NCBI RefSeq assembly: GCF_900637185.1
Contig: NZ_LR134352.1
Coordinates: 62,001-126,000 of the forward strand
Direction: 5' to 3'
DNA: 64,000 nt
From: Nocardia asteroides
GTDB lineage: Bacteria > Actinomycetota > Actinomycetes > Mycobacteriales > Mycobacteriaceae
In this document: piece after piece, positions 26,436 to 36,119 of the stretch
Layout: each line of letters begins with the position of its first letter
Position numbering within the stretch: position 1 is the stretch's first letter
The notes under the pieces: model-generated
Database searches by the model: none
What the model was told of the DNA's origin: nothing
What the model saw: only the letters and a program-made list of their open reading frames with translations
Position numbers and translations under genes: made by a program

Positions 26436-28226
26436 TCAGCTGGTACTGAGGAGAAAGGCTAGCGGTCCCAGCGTCACGAAGACGCCCACGACGACGGCGA
26501 TCACAGTGCTGAAGATGTCGTCGGTGCGGCGCAGCACCCGCACCAGGGCCACCAGCCCGAGGATCACCACCATGGCCAGCGCCAGCGCCACCCACGGCAG
26601 GGTTTCCCACATCGTCTCGAAACCCTTGAACAGCAACATTCCCGCGATCGCCGCGCCGACGCTCTGGCCGGCCAGGATCATCCACTGCCTGCGGTTGGCG
26701 TCGTCGCCGGCGCCCGCCGTCAGCCGCGACATCCGGCTGCCCGCGCGACCCGACGCCCGGCTCGCCGCGACCCGGCTCGCCGCGCGCGAGCGGGCCCGGC
26801 CCGCCATCTTGGACGCGGCGGCCTTGGTCGCGGCCGCCCGCCTGCTCGCCCGGCTCGGCTTGGGCTCGGGTTCGTAGTCGTCGTCGTATTCGTCGAAGTC
26901 GCCGGTGTCGTACTCGCCATCGGCGTAGTCGCTGTCGGAGTAGTCGTTGTCGACGTAGTCGCGGTCGGTGTACTCGGACTCGGCGTAGTCGTCGGTGTCC
27001 GGGTCGGCGCCGCCGCGCTTGCCGCCGACGCGGTAGACCTCGGTGCGCGCGTCGGCGTTGTCGTCCTGGTCGGCCCGCTGGCGCAGCAGGTCACCGGCCA
27101 CCGACTGGCCCGCGATCAGCGGCTGCTCCTGGCTGACCGGCGACCAGGCCGCGGTCGGGAATCCGCCGCTCTCCGGGGCTGCGGGCGCGGCGTCGGGCCG
27201 GTGCCTGCGCGCCGACCACGAGGGCAGCCCGCCGGACTTCTCCGCCTCGGGCGCCGAGCGCCTGCGGTCCAGCGACGGACGCTGATCGGACTCGGGCGCG
27301 GGCGGCCAGCCGGTGCCACGCTGTGGTGCGGGGGCACCCGGCATCGGCGCGTAGGCCTGGGCGATGTTGTCGTCCGGGCGCTGGCCGAAGCCGGGCCCGC
27401 CGAAACCGGGCGCCGGATCCGGGCGCTGCCCATAGCTGGGGGCGACCTCGGACGCGTCGAAGGGCTGATAGGGCCCGAACGGCGACGCGGTGCTCGGGCC
27501 GCGCGGCGGCTCCGGAGCCGAGCCGAACGCGTCGTACCCGGTCGGCGCGAAACTCGCGGAATCGGCGGCGGCGGCTTCCTCGGCGGCCTCCGCGGCTTCG
27601 GCGGCCCGGCGCCGAGCGGCGCGGCCACCGGTGACCGGTGGCGCCGCCGGTGGTTCCGGCGTCTCCTCCGGATCCGGCTTGCGCCTGCGTCCACCGCCGA
27701 CGGCGGGCTGCGCGCCGGAACCGAACATCTCCGCGATACCGGGATCGACCGGCTGCGCGGAACCGGGCGCACCGAGACGGCCCGGGCTGCGGGTCCCCGC
27801 GTCGCGCGCCTCGGCGCGGAAGGGCCCGAACGGATCGTTGGCCGGACGCTGCCCGGCCACGCCGAGCGGATCGTGCGGGTCAGGAGCGGAGAAGCCCGAA
27901 TGCGGGTCGAAGCGGGTGATCGGCCCCGACATGGGCGAGAAGGCGGGCTCGGCCGGGCCGGGCGGCGGATAGGGCGCGGGCGCGGCGGGCGGTTCGTAGC
28001 TGGGAGCGGGCGCAAGCGGCGGCTGGTAGGCGGGCGGCTCCGGCGCGGGGGCCGCGTGCGAATTCGGGCGGACGGCGGCGTTCTCGCCCGTCAGGTCGTT
28101 GACCGAGAGCCCGCGCCCGCTGCGGCGGCGCCGGCCGCCGCCACCGCTGGACGGCGTGGCGCCCTGCGCGGCATTGCGCGCCAGCAGCTCGGCGACCGAT
28201 AGCTGTTTGGAATCTTCTCCACTCAT
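26436..28226 (-). CDS. proline-rich membrane protein with charged repeats
   Basis: A 596-aa protein. The N-terminus ([19 protein letters not shown]) is well conserved in the Rv0497 family. A long Pro/Ala/Gly-rich, probably disordered region follows (about 45-400). Then come an acidic Tyr/Asp repeat (EYTDRDYVDNDY, SDSDYADGEYDTGDF) and a basic Ala/Arg/Ser stretch. Three hydrophobic spans lie at the C-terminus (about 517-595, from LAGQSVGAAIAGMLLF to LGPLAFLLSTS). The disordered part should be cytoplasmic. It is longer than the roughly 310-aa mycobacterial protein. It overlaps the ppx stop by four bases. Confidence 0.82.
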   Translation of the reverse strand: MSGEDSKQLSVAELLARNAAQGATPSSGGGGRRRRSGRGLSVNDLTGENAAVRPNSHAAPAPEPPAYQPPLAPAPSYEPPAAPAPYPPPGPAEPAFSPMSGPITRFDPHSGFSAPDPHDPLGVAGQRPANDPFGPFRAEARDAGTRSPGRLGAPGSAQPVDPGIAEMFGSGAQPAVGGGRRRKPDPEETPEPPAAPPVTGGRAARRRAAEAAEAAEEAAAADSASFAPTGYDAFGSAPEPPRGPSTASPFGPYQPFDASEVAPSYGQRPDPAPGFGGPGFGQRPDDNIAQAYAPMPGAPAPQRGTGWPPAPESDQRPSLDRRRSAPEAEKSGGLPSWSARRHRPDAAPAAPESGGFPTAAWSPVSQEQPLIAGQSVAGDLLRQRADQDDNADARTEVYRVGGKRGGADPDTDDYAESEYTDRDYVDNDYSDSDYADGEYDTGDFDEYDDDYEPEPKPSRASRRAAATKAAASKMAGRARSRAASRVAASRASGRAGSRMSRLTAGAGDDANRRQWMILAGQSVGAAIAGMLLFKGFETMWETLPWVALALAMVVILGLVALVRVLRRTDDIFSTVIAVVVGVFVTLGPLAFLLSTS

Positions 28227-29206
28227 GCCGACTCCGCTCTCGCCACCGATGCGACCGGCGGGACCTCGACCGGCCCTCCGTTCGACTCGGTATCCAGCTT
28301 GCGCAGGATCAGGCCTTCACGCAGCGCCCATGGGCAGATCTCGATGCTGTCGAGCGACAACGCCCGCATACTCGCCTCCGCGACCAGTGCGCCGGCCACC
28401 AACTGCTGGGACCGGTCCGAACTCACACCTTCCAGCTCGGCACGGTCCGCCGCGGTCATCCGGGAGATGAACGCGATCAGCTGCCGCAAACCGGAGCTGG
28501 TCAGTGTACGGCGCACCCGCGGACCGGCGGCCGAGGGTGCCGCCCCGGTCAGCCTGGCCAGCGAGCGGAACGTCTTCGAGGTGCCGACGGCCAGGTCCGG
28601 TTTGCCCGCCTCGAGCATGGTCTTCGTCGGGACGACGAGTTCGGCGTCGAGCCAGTCGCGCAGGACGGCGATCTTGCGCTTGCCCGGCGGGTCGTCGCTC
28701 AGCCACTGCCTGGTCAGCCTGCCCGCGCCGAGCTGCAGCGACAAGGCCACATCGGGCTCCTCGTCACCACCGTTGGACATCTCCAGCGAGCCGCCGCCGA
28801 TGTCGAGGTTGATGATGCGGCCCGCGCTCCAGCCGAACCAGCGGCGCACGGCAAGGAAGGTCAGGCGAGCCTCGTCGTCACCGGAGAGGACCTGCAGGTC
28901 GACGCCGGTCATGGCGCGCACCCGGGCCAGCACTTCCTCGGAATTGGTGGCCTCGCGCAGGGCCGAGGTGGCGAACGGCATCAGCTCGACACACTTGGAG
29001 TTGCGCGCCAGATCGGCGAATTCGGCGATGGTGGCGATCAGCCTGGCCTCGCCCGCGTCGGTGATGCGACCGTCGACATCCATGTTCTCGGACAGGCGTA
29101 ACGCCGACTTCGTCGAGCTCATCGGCATCGGGTGACCACCACGATGCGCGTCCACCACGAGCAGGTGAACGGTATTGCTTCCGACATCGAGAACACCAAG
29201 CCGCAC
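28223..29206 (-). CDS. ppx: Ppx/GppA-type exopolyphosphatase
   Basis: A 327-aa protein of the actin-like ATPase fold family that removes phosphate from polyphosphate or pppGpp. Landmarks are [16 protein letters not shown] (phosphate-binding loop 1), [28 protein letters not shown] and the second loop [13 protein letters not shown]. It matches M. tuberculosis ppx1 (Rv0496). The start is GTG 29206. Proximity to regX3/senX3 (phosphate sensing) suggests a shared phosphate context, which is inference. Confidence 0.92.
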   Translation of the reverse strand: MRLGVLDVGSNTVHLLVVDAHRGGHPMPMSSTKSALRLSENMDVDGRITDAGEARLIATIAEFADLARNSKCVELMPFATSALREATNSEEVLARVRAMTGVDLQVLSGDDEARLTFLAVRRWFGWSAGRIINLDIGGGSLEMSNGGDEEPDVALSLQLGAGRLTRQWLSDDPPGKRKIAVLRDWLDAELVVPTKTMLEAGKPDLAVGTSKTFRSLARLTGAAPSAAGPRVRRTLTSSGLRQLIAFISRMTAADRAELEGVSSDRSQQLVAGALVAEASMRALSLDSIEICPWALREGLILRKLDTESNGGPVEVPPVASVARAESA

Positions 29207-29271
29207 AGGAATACGGTACTTGGTGATCCGGTACTACAGGCCAGGCGACTGAACTGTTAGCGTCACAAGTT

Positions 29272-30150
29272 GTGACCGAAGGCGCATCTGGCACCGCGGA
29301 GACCGGGCTCCGACCTGGGCGAAAGATCGAACCGAGCCCGGAGGTCGAGCTCGACTTCCCACGCGAATGGATCGAGTTCACCGACCCAGCAAACGACGAG
29401 CACCAGATCGTCGCCGATCTGACCTGGCTGCTCTCCCGCTGGTCCTGCGTGTTCGGCACCCCCGCCTGTCAGGGCATCATCGCCGACCGTCCCGATGACG
29501 GGTGCTGCTCGCACGGCGCCTTCCTCGCCGACAAGGACGACCGCAAGCGCCTGGCCGGTGCTGTGAAGATGCTCACACCGCAGGACTGGCAACTGATGGG
29601 TGAGGCCACCGAGAAGGGCAAGGTGGTCAAGAAGGGTTACCTCGAGCTCGACGAACTCGAGGACGAGCCTGCCCTGCGCACCCGCCGCTTCGACGGCGCC
29701 TGCATCTTCCTCAACCGCCCCGGTTTCGCCGGCGGCGCGGGCTGCGCGCTGCACATCATGGCCGTGCGCAAGGGCATCGAGCCGCTCGAGGTGAAGCCCG
29801 ACGTGTGCTGGCAGCTGCCGATCCGCCGCACCCAGGACTGGGTGGAACGGCCCGACGGCGAGCAGATCCTGCGCACCGTGGTCACCGAGTACGACCGGCG
29901 CGGCTGGGGACCCGGTGGCCTTGACCTCGACTGGTACTGCACCGGCTCCCCCGATGCGCACGTCGGCAGCAAGCCGGTGTGGCAGTCCTACGGCCCCGAG
30001 CTGCGCGAACTGCTCGGCGCGCCCGCGTACGAGGAACTGGCCAAGCTGTGCAAGCGGCGGGAAGGCCTCGGCCTGATCGCGGTGCACCCGGCGACCGTCG
30101 AGGCCGAGCGCTTGCATCCCGAAGCTCACATTTCGGATCAGTCCGCGTGA
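29272..30150 (+). CDS. conserved hypothetical protein with cysteine cluster (Rv0495c-like)
   Basis: A 292-aa soluble protein. A cysteine-rich stretch ([12 protein letters not shown] then [10 protein letters not shown]) near residues 59-85 and a further cysteine in [20 protein letters not shown] suggest a bound metal or iron-sulfur cluster similar to the YkgJ/DUF3109 group. The rest is conserved in the Rv0495c family ([23 protein letters not shown], given in part). It is divergent from ppx. The function is not known; the cluster is an inference from cysteine spacing. Confidence 0.82.
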   Translation: MTEGASGTAETGLRPGRKIEPSPEVELDFPREWIEFTDPANDEHQIVADLTWLLSRWSCVFGTPACQGIIADRPDDGCCSHGAFLADKDDRKRLAGAVKMLTPQDWQLMGEATEKGKVVKKGYLELDELEDEPALRTRRFDGACIFLNRPGFAGGAGCALHIMAVRKGIEPLEVKPDVCWQLPIRRTQDWVERPDGEQILRTVVTEYDRRGWGPGGLDLDWYCTGSPDAHVGSKPVWQSYGPELRELLGAPAYEELAKLCKRREGLGLIAVHPATVEAERLHPEAHISDQSA

Positions 30151-30220
30151 AAACCTCGTAACCAGGTGGTTCATCTGTGGGTCATGCGGACTTCACCGAC
30201 ATGGGGTTAAGTGGCTGTTC

Positions 30221-30550
30221 ATGTCGAAGAAAGCGCTCTCCCTGGCGACCCTCGTGATCGGCGCCACCCTCTCCATGACCGGCCTGGCCCACGCCGAACC
30301 GAACGGTGATCCGGCCAAGTACGCCGACTTCACGTCGAGCTTCGTGAACTACACCGATTTCGCGGCCGTCGACGCGGCCAAGAACGGCAAGTACATCATC
30401 GTCAGCGCGCAGGGCACCAGCACCACCATCGCCTGCCGCGGCAACGGCGCCGACGTGCCGATCTACGACTGCATGCAGGAAGACGCCTACGGCTGGATCC
30501 CGCTGAAGAAGATCGACACCCCGCTCGGCGTCGCCTGGAGCGCGATCTAG
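30221..30550 (+). CDS. small secreted protein
   Basis: A 109-aa precursor: signal peptide MSKKALSLATLVIGATLSM to about residue 26 (GLAHAEP), then an 83-residue mature domain with two cysteines (TIACRGNGADVPIYDCMQ) that probably form a disulfide. The tail is WIPLKKIDTPLGVAWSAI. No family recognised. It is not coupled to its neighbours and converges on regX3. Confidence 0.75.
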   Translation: MSKKALSLATLVIGATLSMTGLAHAEPNGDPAKYADFTSSFVNYTDFAAVDAAKNGKYIIVSAQGTSTTIACRGNGADVPIYDCMQEDAYGWIPLKKIDTPLGVAWSAI

Positions 30551-30690
30551 CCCGCCTCCCCGCGACTCTTGCCTGGACTCGGGTGCGACTCACGGCACGT
30601 GCAGGTCTTACGTGTCGTGCGCCTCTGATTCTGGGCGTACCCGGTGAGTTACCCATGTTCTCGCCGGATCAGTTGTTCCGTCACTTGAAC

Positions 30691-30728
30691 GACAGCGTCC
30701 CCGCACACTTTCTGGCGGGGACGCTGTC
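30691..30728. terminator. strong hairpin downstream of regX3
   Basis: A perfect 14-bp stem (GACAGCGTCCCCGC and its complement) with a 10-base loop lies 9 bases past the regX3 stop. A short T-run follows on the plus strand only, so it may also end transcription of the secreted-protein gene 140 bases upstream. Confidence 0.8.
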
Positions 30729-30736
30729 TTTGGTGC

Positions 30737-31426
30737 TCAGGCTTCCAGTTTGTAGCCCAGGCCGCGGACGGTCACCAGGTGTTCCGGCTTGGCCGGGTCG
30801 GCCTCGATCTTGGAGCGCAGGCGCTTGACGTGCACGTCGAGGGTCTTGGTGTCGCCCACGTAGTCGGCGCCCCAGACGCGGTCGATGAGCTGACCGCGGG
30901 TGAGCACGCGACCGGAGTTGCGCAGCAGGTATTCGAGCAGGTCGAACTCCTTGAGCGGCAGGGTGACCTGCCCGCCGTTGACGTGCACCGTGTGCCGGTC
31001 CACATCCATCCGCACCGGACCGGCCTCGAGCACGCCGTTCTCGCTGCCGGAGTCCAGTTCGTCGCCGGCGCCGCGGCGCAGCACGGCGCGGATGCGGGCG
31101 ATCAGCTCGCGCGCCGAGTACGGCTTGGTGACGTAGTCGTCGGCGCCCAGTTCCAGGCCGACGACCTTGTCGATCTCGCTGTCGCGCGCGGTCACCATGA
31201 TCACCGGCACGCCGCTGCGGGTGCGCAGCTGCTTGCACACGTCGGTGCCGCTCATGCCGGGCAGCATCAGGTCGAGCAGCACGATGTCGGCGCCGGAGCG
31301 GTCGAACTCGGCCAGCGCGGACGGGCCGTCACCGACGACGGTGACGTCGAAGCCTTCCTTGCGCAGCAGGAACGCCAGCGGATCGGCCAGCGACTCCTCG
31401 TCTTCGACGATCAACACACTCGTCAT
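30737..31426 (-). CDS. regX3: response regulator RegX3
   Basis: A 229-aa OmpR/PhoB-type regulator. The phosphoacceptor is D52 ([12 protein letters not shown]), with acidic residues at 9-10, K in [14 protein letters not shown] and a C-terminal winged helix ([38 protein letters not shown]). It is the partner of SenX3 in phosphate-starvation signalling in mycobacteria. ATG 31426 overlaps the senX3 stop as ATGA; in M. tuberculosis this junction instead carries MIRU repeats. Confidence 0.95.
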   Translation of the reverse strand: MTSVLIVEDEESLADPLAFLLRKEGFDVTVVGDGPSALAEFDRSGADIVLLDLMLPGMSGTDVCKQLRTRSGVPVIMVTARDSEIDKVVGLELGADDYVTKPYSARELIARIRAVLRRGAGDELDSGSENGVLEAGPVRMDVDRHTVHVNGGQVTLPLKEFDLLEYLLRNSGRVLTRGQLIDRVWGADYVGDTKTLDVHVKRLRSKIEADPAKPEHLVTVRGLGYKLEA

Positions 31427-32661
31427 CTGCGTGCCTCCACACCGTTCGTTCGTCCAGCGGCGGGGCGCTGGGCGATGGTTTCTCTCGTGGCGAGCTCCGG
31501 CGTCGGCTCCGCGTCCTCGTCCCCATCGGTTTCCAGATGGGCGGGGATGCGCAGCGTGAACGTCGAGCCGGTGCCCAGTTTGCTCCACAGGGTGATCTCA
31601 CCGTTGTGGTTGGCCGCCACGTGCTTGACGATGGCGAGTCCGAGTCCGGTGCCGCCGGTGGACCGGGACCGGGCCTTGTCCGAGCGGAAGAACCGCTCGA
31701 ACACCCGCTCCTGGTCTTCCTTGGCGATGCCGATGCCGCGGTCGGTGACCGCCATGGCGACGTGATCGCCGCGCAGCGACCGGCTCACCGACACGTGCGA
31801 GCCCTGCGGCGAGTACGCGATGGCGTTCTCCACCAGGTTCGACAGCGCGGTCACCAGCAACGTCTCGTCGCCGAGCACTTCCAGCCCGCTGGGCCGGTCG
31901 GTGCTGACGGTGATGCCCGCGGCCTCGGCGGCGGTGCGCGAGCGGTCGACCGCCTGCTGCACCACCGTGTCCACGTCGACGACGGCCAGATCCGGCAGCT
32001 TCTCGGCGCCCTGCAGGCGCGAGAGCGCGATCAGCTCGGTCACCATCTTGCCCAGGCGCCGCGACTCGGCGAGCACGCGCGAGCCGAAGTGCCGGACCGC
32101 TTCCGGGTCGTCGGCCGATTCCAGCATCGCCTCCGCCAGCAGGCTCATCGCGCCGACCGGGGTCTTGAGCTCGTGGCTGACGTTGGCGACGAAATCGCGC
32201 CGGGTGGCCTCCATGCGCGCCTGCTCGGAGTCGTCGTCGGCGAACAGCACGACGAAGCTGGTCTCCTCGCGCGAGAGCTTGCGGGCCACGCCACGCACGG
32301 CGATGCGGCCGCGGCCGGGCAGCGGGTTCTTGGCGGTGAGGTCGTACTCGGCGGACTCCCCGGTGGCCAGCACCTTCTCCACCGCGGCCCAGGCCCGCTC
32401 GTCGAGCAGCCGGTTGCGAACCAGGCCGAGTTCCTCGGCGCGTGGATTCACCAGCACCACGTCGCGGTACTCGTCGACCACGGCGATGCCGCTCTCGGAC
32501 GCCAGCACGATCAGATCGAGCACCTGCGACATCGTCAGCCCGGTGTCTTCCTGCGTGCGGGCGGCGTGCCTGGCGTTGACGAACGGGATCAGCAGGCCAC
32601 CGACTGCCAGCCCGACGACAGCCGCGAGGACTGCCAACAGCACGGCCTGCGGAACACTCAC
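31423..32661 (-). CDS. senX3: sensor histidine kinase SenX3
   Basis: A 412-aa kinase: membrane segment (residues 6-28), PAS-like region (about 45-140), dimerisation domain with the phosphorylated H163 in [19 protein letters not shown], and ATPase domain ([48 protein letters not shown]). GTG 32661 gives a length close to the 410 aa of M. tuberculosis SenX3. In mycobacteria gpm1 lies just upstream; here 10.5 kb of accessory DNA intervenes. Confidence 0.94.
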   Translation of the reverse strand: MSVPQAVLLAVLAAVVGLAVGGLLIPFVNARHAARTQEDTGLTMSQVLDLIVLASESGIAVVDEYRDVVLVNPRAEELGLVRNRLLDERAWAAVEKVLATGESAEYDLTAKNPLPGRGRIAVRGVARKLSREETSFVVLFADDDSEQARMEATRRDFVANVSHELKTPVGAMSLLAEAMLESADDPEAVRHFGSRVLAESRRLGKMVTELIALSRLQGAEKLPDLAVVDVDTVVQQAVDRSRTAAEAAGITVSTDRPSGLEVLGDETLLVTALSNLVENAIAYSPQGSHVSVSRSLRGDHVAMAVTDRGIGIAKEDQERVFERFFRSDKARSRSTGGTGLGLAIVKHVAANHNGEITLWSKLGTGSTFTLRIPAHLETDGDEDAEPTPELATRETIAQRPAAGRTNGVEARR

Positions 32662-32791
32662 AGCATTGATCGTACGAGTGCCGACCGACGTACCGGTGCC
32701 GGGTCGTCGAAGTTTCGCGCAGGTCACAGGCCCTTGGCGTGGTGTTCTCGCGCCGTTCACCCGGCGGGCACCTGGGGCCGCCCCGGGCGTG

Positions 32792-33178
32792 TCAGTCCGG
32801 CGGGTCGCCGTACATCGCGGTGGTCACCGCGGGCCCGTGCCGCTCGACCCATGCGCCGAGCGCATAAATCGGCTGCAGCAGATCCCGGCCCGCCGCGGTG
32901 AGTTCGTACTCCACCCGCGGCGGCGCCTCGGCGTAGCGATGCCTGCGTACGAGTGTCATCTGTTCCATCCGCCGCAGCGTCTGGGTGAGCATCTTCTGGC
33001 TGATCCCGCCCGCGGCCGTGCGGAGGTCACTGTGACGAAGCGGACCGTCGCGCAGCATGTACACGAGCACGGGCAGCCAGGAATTCCCGAACAGGTCGAC
33101 ACCCATCCTGGCCGGGCAGTCGGCCTCGAAGTCGCCGTAGGGCGGGTACTCGGCCCGTTCGGCCGGTGCGGCGGTCAT
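32792..33178 (-). CDS. HxlR-family transcriptional regulator
   Basis: A 128-aa winged-helix protein with the HxlR layout: C21 in [49 protein letters not shown] as recognition region, and [16 protein letters not shown]. Many HxlR proteins sense electrophiles or oxidants through such a cysteine. It is divergent from the reductase gene, and a perfect 26-bp palindrome starts 21 bases upstream of its ATG, so autoregulation and control of the reductase are likely. Confidence 0.9.
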   Translation of the reverse strand: MTAAPAERAEYPPYGDFEADCPARMGVDLFGNSWLPVLVYMLRDGPLRHSDLRTAAGGISQKMLTQTLRRMEQMTLVRRHRYAEAPPRVEYELTAAGRDLLQPIYALGAWVERHGPAVTTAMYGDPPD

Positions 33179-33198
33179 GCGAACCAGCCTGCCACCGG

Positions 33199-33224
33199 CG
33201 ATAGGCACCCGCGGGTGCCTATCG
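33199..33224. promoter_or_regulatory. perfect 26-bp palindrome, probable HxlR operator
   Basis: Each half is CGATAGGCACCCG or its complement, with no mismatch and no spacer. It lies between the divergent HxlR regulator (ATG 33178) and the reductase gene (ATG 33290). The TAGGCAC...GTGCCTA core resembles known HxlR-type operators such as TAGGTAC...GTACCTA. Confidence 0.75.
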
Positions 33225-33289
33225 GAGTTTCTAGCGTCGATCCCGTCGGGGCCGCACGGCCACGGCACCTGCGAAGCACGGGAGAAGAC

Positions 33290-33970
33290 ATGCGAATCGG
33301 AATCATCGGCGCGGGCGCGATGGCGGCCGCGCTCGGCGGCGGCTGGGCGGCGGCGGGCCACGACGTGCGCGTCGGCGCCCGCGACGCCGACTCGGCACGC
33401 GAACTCGCGACCCGCATCAGCCCGCCCGACGGCCACGCCGTCTGCGCCGGCGATATCGCCACGGCGATCACCCGCGCCGACGTGGTCCTGTTGGCGGTGC
33501 CCGTCACCGCCCTCACCGACCTGCTCGACACCCACGGCCCCGCGCTGGCGGGCAAGGTCGTCATCGACTGCACCAATGCCTTCCAACCCGACACGGCCGC
33601 CCCCGACGGTGTCACCGGTTTCGTCCTGAGTGAGGACGCCGTCGCCGAACGCATCGCCGCCGCCGCGCCGAAAGCCCACGTGGTCAAGGCCTTCAACCTG
33701 CTCGCGGCCGAGGTATGGGCGGGCACCGAACGGGTCTTCGACGGGGCGCGGCTGGCCGTCCCGCTCTGCGGCGACGACCCCGCCGCCGTCGCCACGGTGG
33801 CGGAACTGGCCGAAGACCTCGCGCTGCAACCGTTCCCCGCGGGCGGCCTGCACCGGGCGAGATACCTGGAAGCCACCTCGGTCTTCACCGTCGGCCTCTG
33901 GTTCGCCGGGGCCGACGCCCGCGCCATGCTGCCCCCGCTCTCGGCAGCCTTCGCCGTGACCGACGACTGA
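33290..33970 (+). CDS. NADPH-dependent F420 reductase-like oxidoreductase
   Basis: A 226-aa Rossmann protein of the NADP-oxidoreductase, coenzyme F420-dependent type: IGIIGAGAMAAALGGGWAAAGHDVRVGARD, VVLLAVPVTAL, VIDCTNAF and HVVKAFNLLAAEVW. It could reduce F420 with NADPH or act on another small substrate. GGAGA precedes ATG 33290. It is controlled, most likely, by the divergent HxlR regulator. Confidence 0.85.
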   Translation: MRIGIIGAGAMAAALGGGWAAAGHDVRVGARDADSARELATRISPPDGHAVCAGDIATAITRADVVLLAVPVTALTDLLDTHGPALAGKVVIDCTNAFQPDTAAPDGVTGFVLSEDAVAERIAAAAPKAHVVKAFNLLAAEVWAGTERVFDGARLAVPLCGDDPAAVATVAELAEDLALQPFPAGGLHRARYLEATSVFTVGLWFAGADARAMLPPLSAAFAVTDD

Positions 33971-34069
33971 CGTGACATCACGGCGTCCAGGTACACCGCC
34001 GCGAGAGCCTTCGAGTCGTCCAGGCCGGCCGCCCTCCTGCTGACAGGCGGGCCGACGCACCCTTCCAGA

Positions 34070-34774
34070 TCAGTCGTCGTGCCGGGCAGGCGTGGCGATG
34101 GACTCGATCGCATCAATCAGGCGCTGTTTGCCCACCGGTTCGATGTGCAGGTCCTGGTAGCGGCGGTAGGTGAGGTAGCGCCCGTCCTCGGCCACATCGA
34201 TCCAGGTGAGATACCGCGCGGGCGTCGCGCGCGGAGCGTGCAGACCCACCTTCGCCTCGATGTACCCGGACGAGGCCCGCTCGGCCTTGGCCAGCCGATC
34301 CATGCGCGAGGCGACGGAATCGGCTGAGCGCTGCCAGGATTCGTAGTGCGCGGCCAGCCGGTCCACATCCTCGACCAGATGCCCGGCCTGCCCCGCGGGC
34401 AACTCCCCGAGGAACGACGCGAACGCCCGCGCCACCATCCCCGCACTCCCCGAGAACACCTCGACACTGTTGTCGTCGTACTGCCGCAGCACCACCCCGC
34501 GCTCCCCCGTCCGCGCGCCATAAGCACGCAGACGGGGCCCGACGGCGTCGAAGACGGCCATCGCGGTATCCGGCTCGGCCGCGTGCCGGAGCACCGCGGT
34601 CAGGTCCGGGTCGGCGCCGGTGGGCCAGCGTTGGGCGGCGGCCCTGGCGAGCTGCTCGAATTCGCCCTGGGTCGGTGCCGCCGACCACTTCGTCAGCGGG
34701 AACGGATACCGGTCCTCACCGGTCTCCTCCTGCCAGACGTGGTAGAACTCGTCGGCGGTGAAAGTCCAGCTCAC
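34070..34774 (-). CDS. EspG-family type VII secretion chaperone
   Basis: A 234-aa protein with the EspG N-terminus MSWTFTADEFYHVWQEE (family pattern W-x-LT/FTADEF) and alternating strands and helices; the middle contains ERGVVLRQYDDNSVEVFSG and the end TYRRYQDLHIEPVGKQRL. EspG proteins are cytosolic chaperones that bind PPE-type substrates of ESX systems. Its ATG overlaps the stop of the PPE-like gene, which supports a chaperone-substrate pair. No ESX membrane component is encoded in this window. Confidence 0.8.
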   Translation of the reverse strand: MSWTFTADEFYHVWQEETGEDRYPFPLTKWSAAPTQGEFEQLARAAAQRWPTGADPDLTAVLRHAAEPDTAMAVFDAVGPRLRAYGARTGERGVVLRQYDDNSVEVFSGSAGMVARAFASFLGELPAGQAGHLVEDVDRLAAHYESWQRSADSVASRMDRLAKAERASSGYIEAKVGLHAPRATPARYLTWIDVAEDGRYLTYRRYQDLHIEPVGKQRLIDAIESIATPARHDD

Positions 34775-36117
34775 GGGGCCTCCGCCGAACCGTCCTGCTG
34801 CTCCGCGAGGCGCGTCGACGGTGCGTCGGAGCCGATCGCTCCCGGCACCGCGAGCACGTCGTCGCCGAACAATTCGGGCTGTACCCCGCGCAGATAGTCG
34901 GGGGCCTTGTGCTCATCATCGTCGTCGCCCTTGCCACCGCCGCGCGCACCGGGCGCACCCATCATGGGCATACCCGAAGCACGGCCTGCCGCCGATCCAC
35001 CCGCACCGGATCCGCCTGCGGCCGCGAGGTTTTGCCCCGCCGCCGCCTTACCCGGGGTAGGACTCCCCTGACCGGGCGTACTGCCGCCCGGATTGGATCC
35101 CCCACCGCCGCCACCGGTTCCGCGCGACCCGCCACCGGTCCCCAGCGCGGTCGACGCGGGCGACGTCCCGGACGGATTGGTACTCGCCGGATTGGTGGTG
35201 CTGCCGTTCTGCCCCTGAGAGTTGTTGGCGCCGTTGCTGTTCCCGGAATCGGTGCCCGCCGCCGTGGTGTCGTCCTCGTCGGTCGTCCCCGGATCCGTGG
35301 ACTCCTCGGTCGTACCCGGGTTCTCGGTAGCGCCCTCGTCGGTGGGGTTCTCGGTGCCCCCGCCCGTGGTGCCACCGTTGTTGTTGTTGTTCGAGCCGCC
35401 GTTGCCGCCGGTTCCGGGATCGGTGGTGTCGAGGGCGCCGGGCTGGGTGGGTGCGACGAAGGTGGGCACATTTTCGCCGGCGGGGCCATAGGTCGGCATG
35501 TAGGTCAGGTTCATCGTTGTTATCGCCTGCTGACGTGCCTCTTCCTTCTGCCGACCCGCCTCTGCCGCGTTCCCGGGCGCCGCGAGATCAGCCAGGATCA
35601 GCACCGGCGTCAGTGAGGTGTCGGCGGTGGTCGCAGCAGCCGGTGCGGGCACGGCCGCTTTGACCGCCTCCGCACCATAGGCCGCGGCCTTCACACGATG
35701 GCCGACCGTCGACAATACGGTGTACACATCTGCTACGTCGGCGCTGAACTGCCTACCTGCTGCCTGCCCAGCCGATGCGAATGCACCTTCCAAACTCGCC
35801 GCAGCGCGCGCCGTCTGCACCATCAAGCCCGTCGCAGCGCCGGACATCTCCACAAACATCGCGACCCATCTATCGCCGAAGTGCTGCATAACCCCCGGCT
35901 GCATCTGCTGGACAGCGTTGTAGATGTCCTCGTGCGACATCCCCTCGTAGGGCTCGAACTCAGTGATGTACGCCGGATCTGTACCGTCATGGCTGAGCGA
36001 TTCCTGTTGTTTTTCGGCACCGGCCTGCTGCTGCTGCCCGCTGACCCGCTCCCCCATACCCGGTAACCCCGCCAAGAGCGGCGCCAGCGGATTCTGTGCC
36101 AACCCCCCGTCTGCCAT
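34771..36117 (-). CDS. PPE-like putative type VII substrate with low-complexity linker
   Basis: A 448-aa protein. Residues about 45-170 form a long helical hairpin (HEDIYNAVQQMQPGVMQHFGDRW, given in part, then GLMVQTARAAASLEGAF) similar in layout to PPE or LXG-like ESX domains, although no PPE motif is present. Residues 230-400 are Gly/Asn/Thr/Ser-rich linker, including five asparagines from a (GTT) repeat. The C-terminus ends in a conserved-looking segment HKAPDYLRGVQPELFGDD. It has no signal peptide. AAGGAG supports ATG 36117. It is paired with the EspG-type gene. Confidence 0.7.
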   Translation of the reverse strand: MADGGLAQNPLAPLLAGLPGMGERVSGQQQQAGAEKQQESLSHDGTDPAYITEFEPYEGMSHEDIYNAVQQMQPGVMQHFGDRWVAMFVEMSGAATGLMVQTARAAASLEGAFASAGQAAGRQFSADVADVYTVLSTVGHRVKAAAYGAEAVKAAVPAPAAATTADTSLTPVLILADLAAPGNAAEAGRQKEEARQQAITTMNLTYMPTYGPAGENVPTFVAPTQPGALDTTDPGTGGNGGSNNNNNGGTTGGGTENPTDEGATENPGTTEESTDPGTTDEDDTTAAGTDSGNSNGANNSQGQNGSTTNPASTNPSGTSPASTALGTGGGSRGTGGGGGGSNPGGSTPGQGSPTPGKAAAGQNLAAAGGSGAGGSAAGRASGMPMMGAPGARGGGKGDDDDEHKAPDYLRGVQPELFGDDVLAVPGAIGSDAPSTRLAEQQDGSAEAP

Positions 36118-36119
36118 GG

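Noticed and set aside
33971..34069. Peptide-like minus-strand frame containing DSKALAAVYLDAVMS between the reductase and EspG genes
   Set aside because: It looks protein-like but is under 100 bp, lacks a start with a ribosome binding site and continues antisense into the reductase gene; at most a gene relic.
35380..35396. (GTT)n microsatellite
   Set aside because: It encodes the poly-Asn part of the PPE-like protein's low-complexity linker and stays in frame; too short to call a repeat element.
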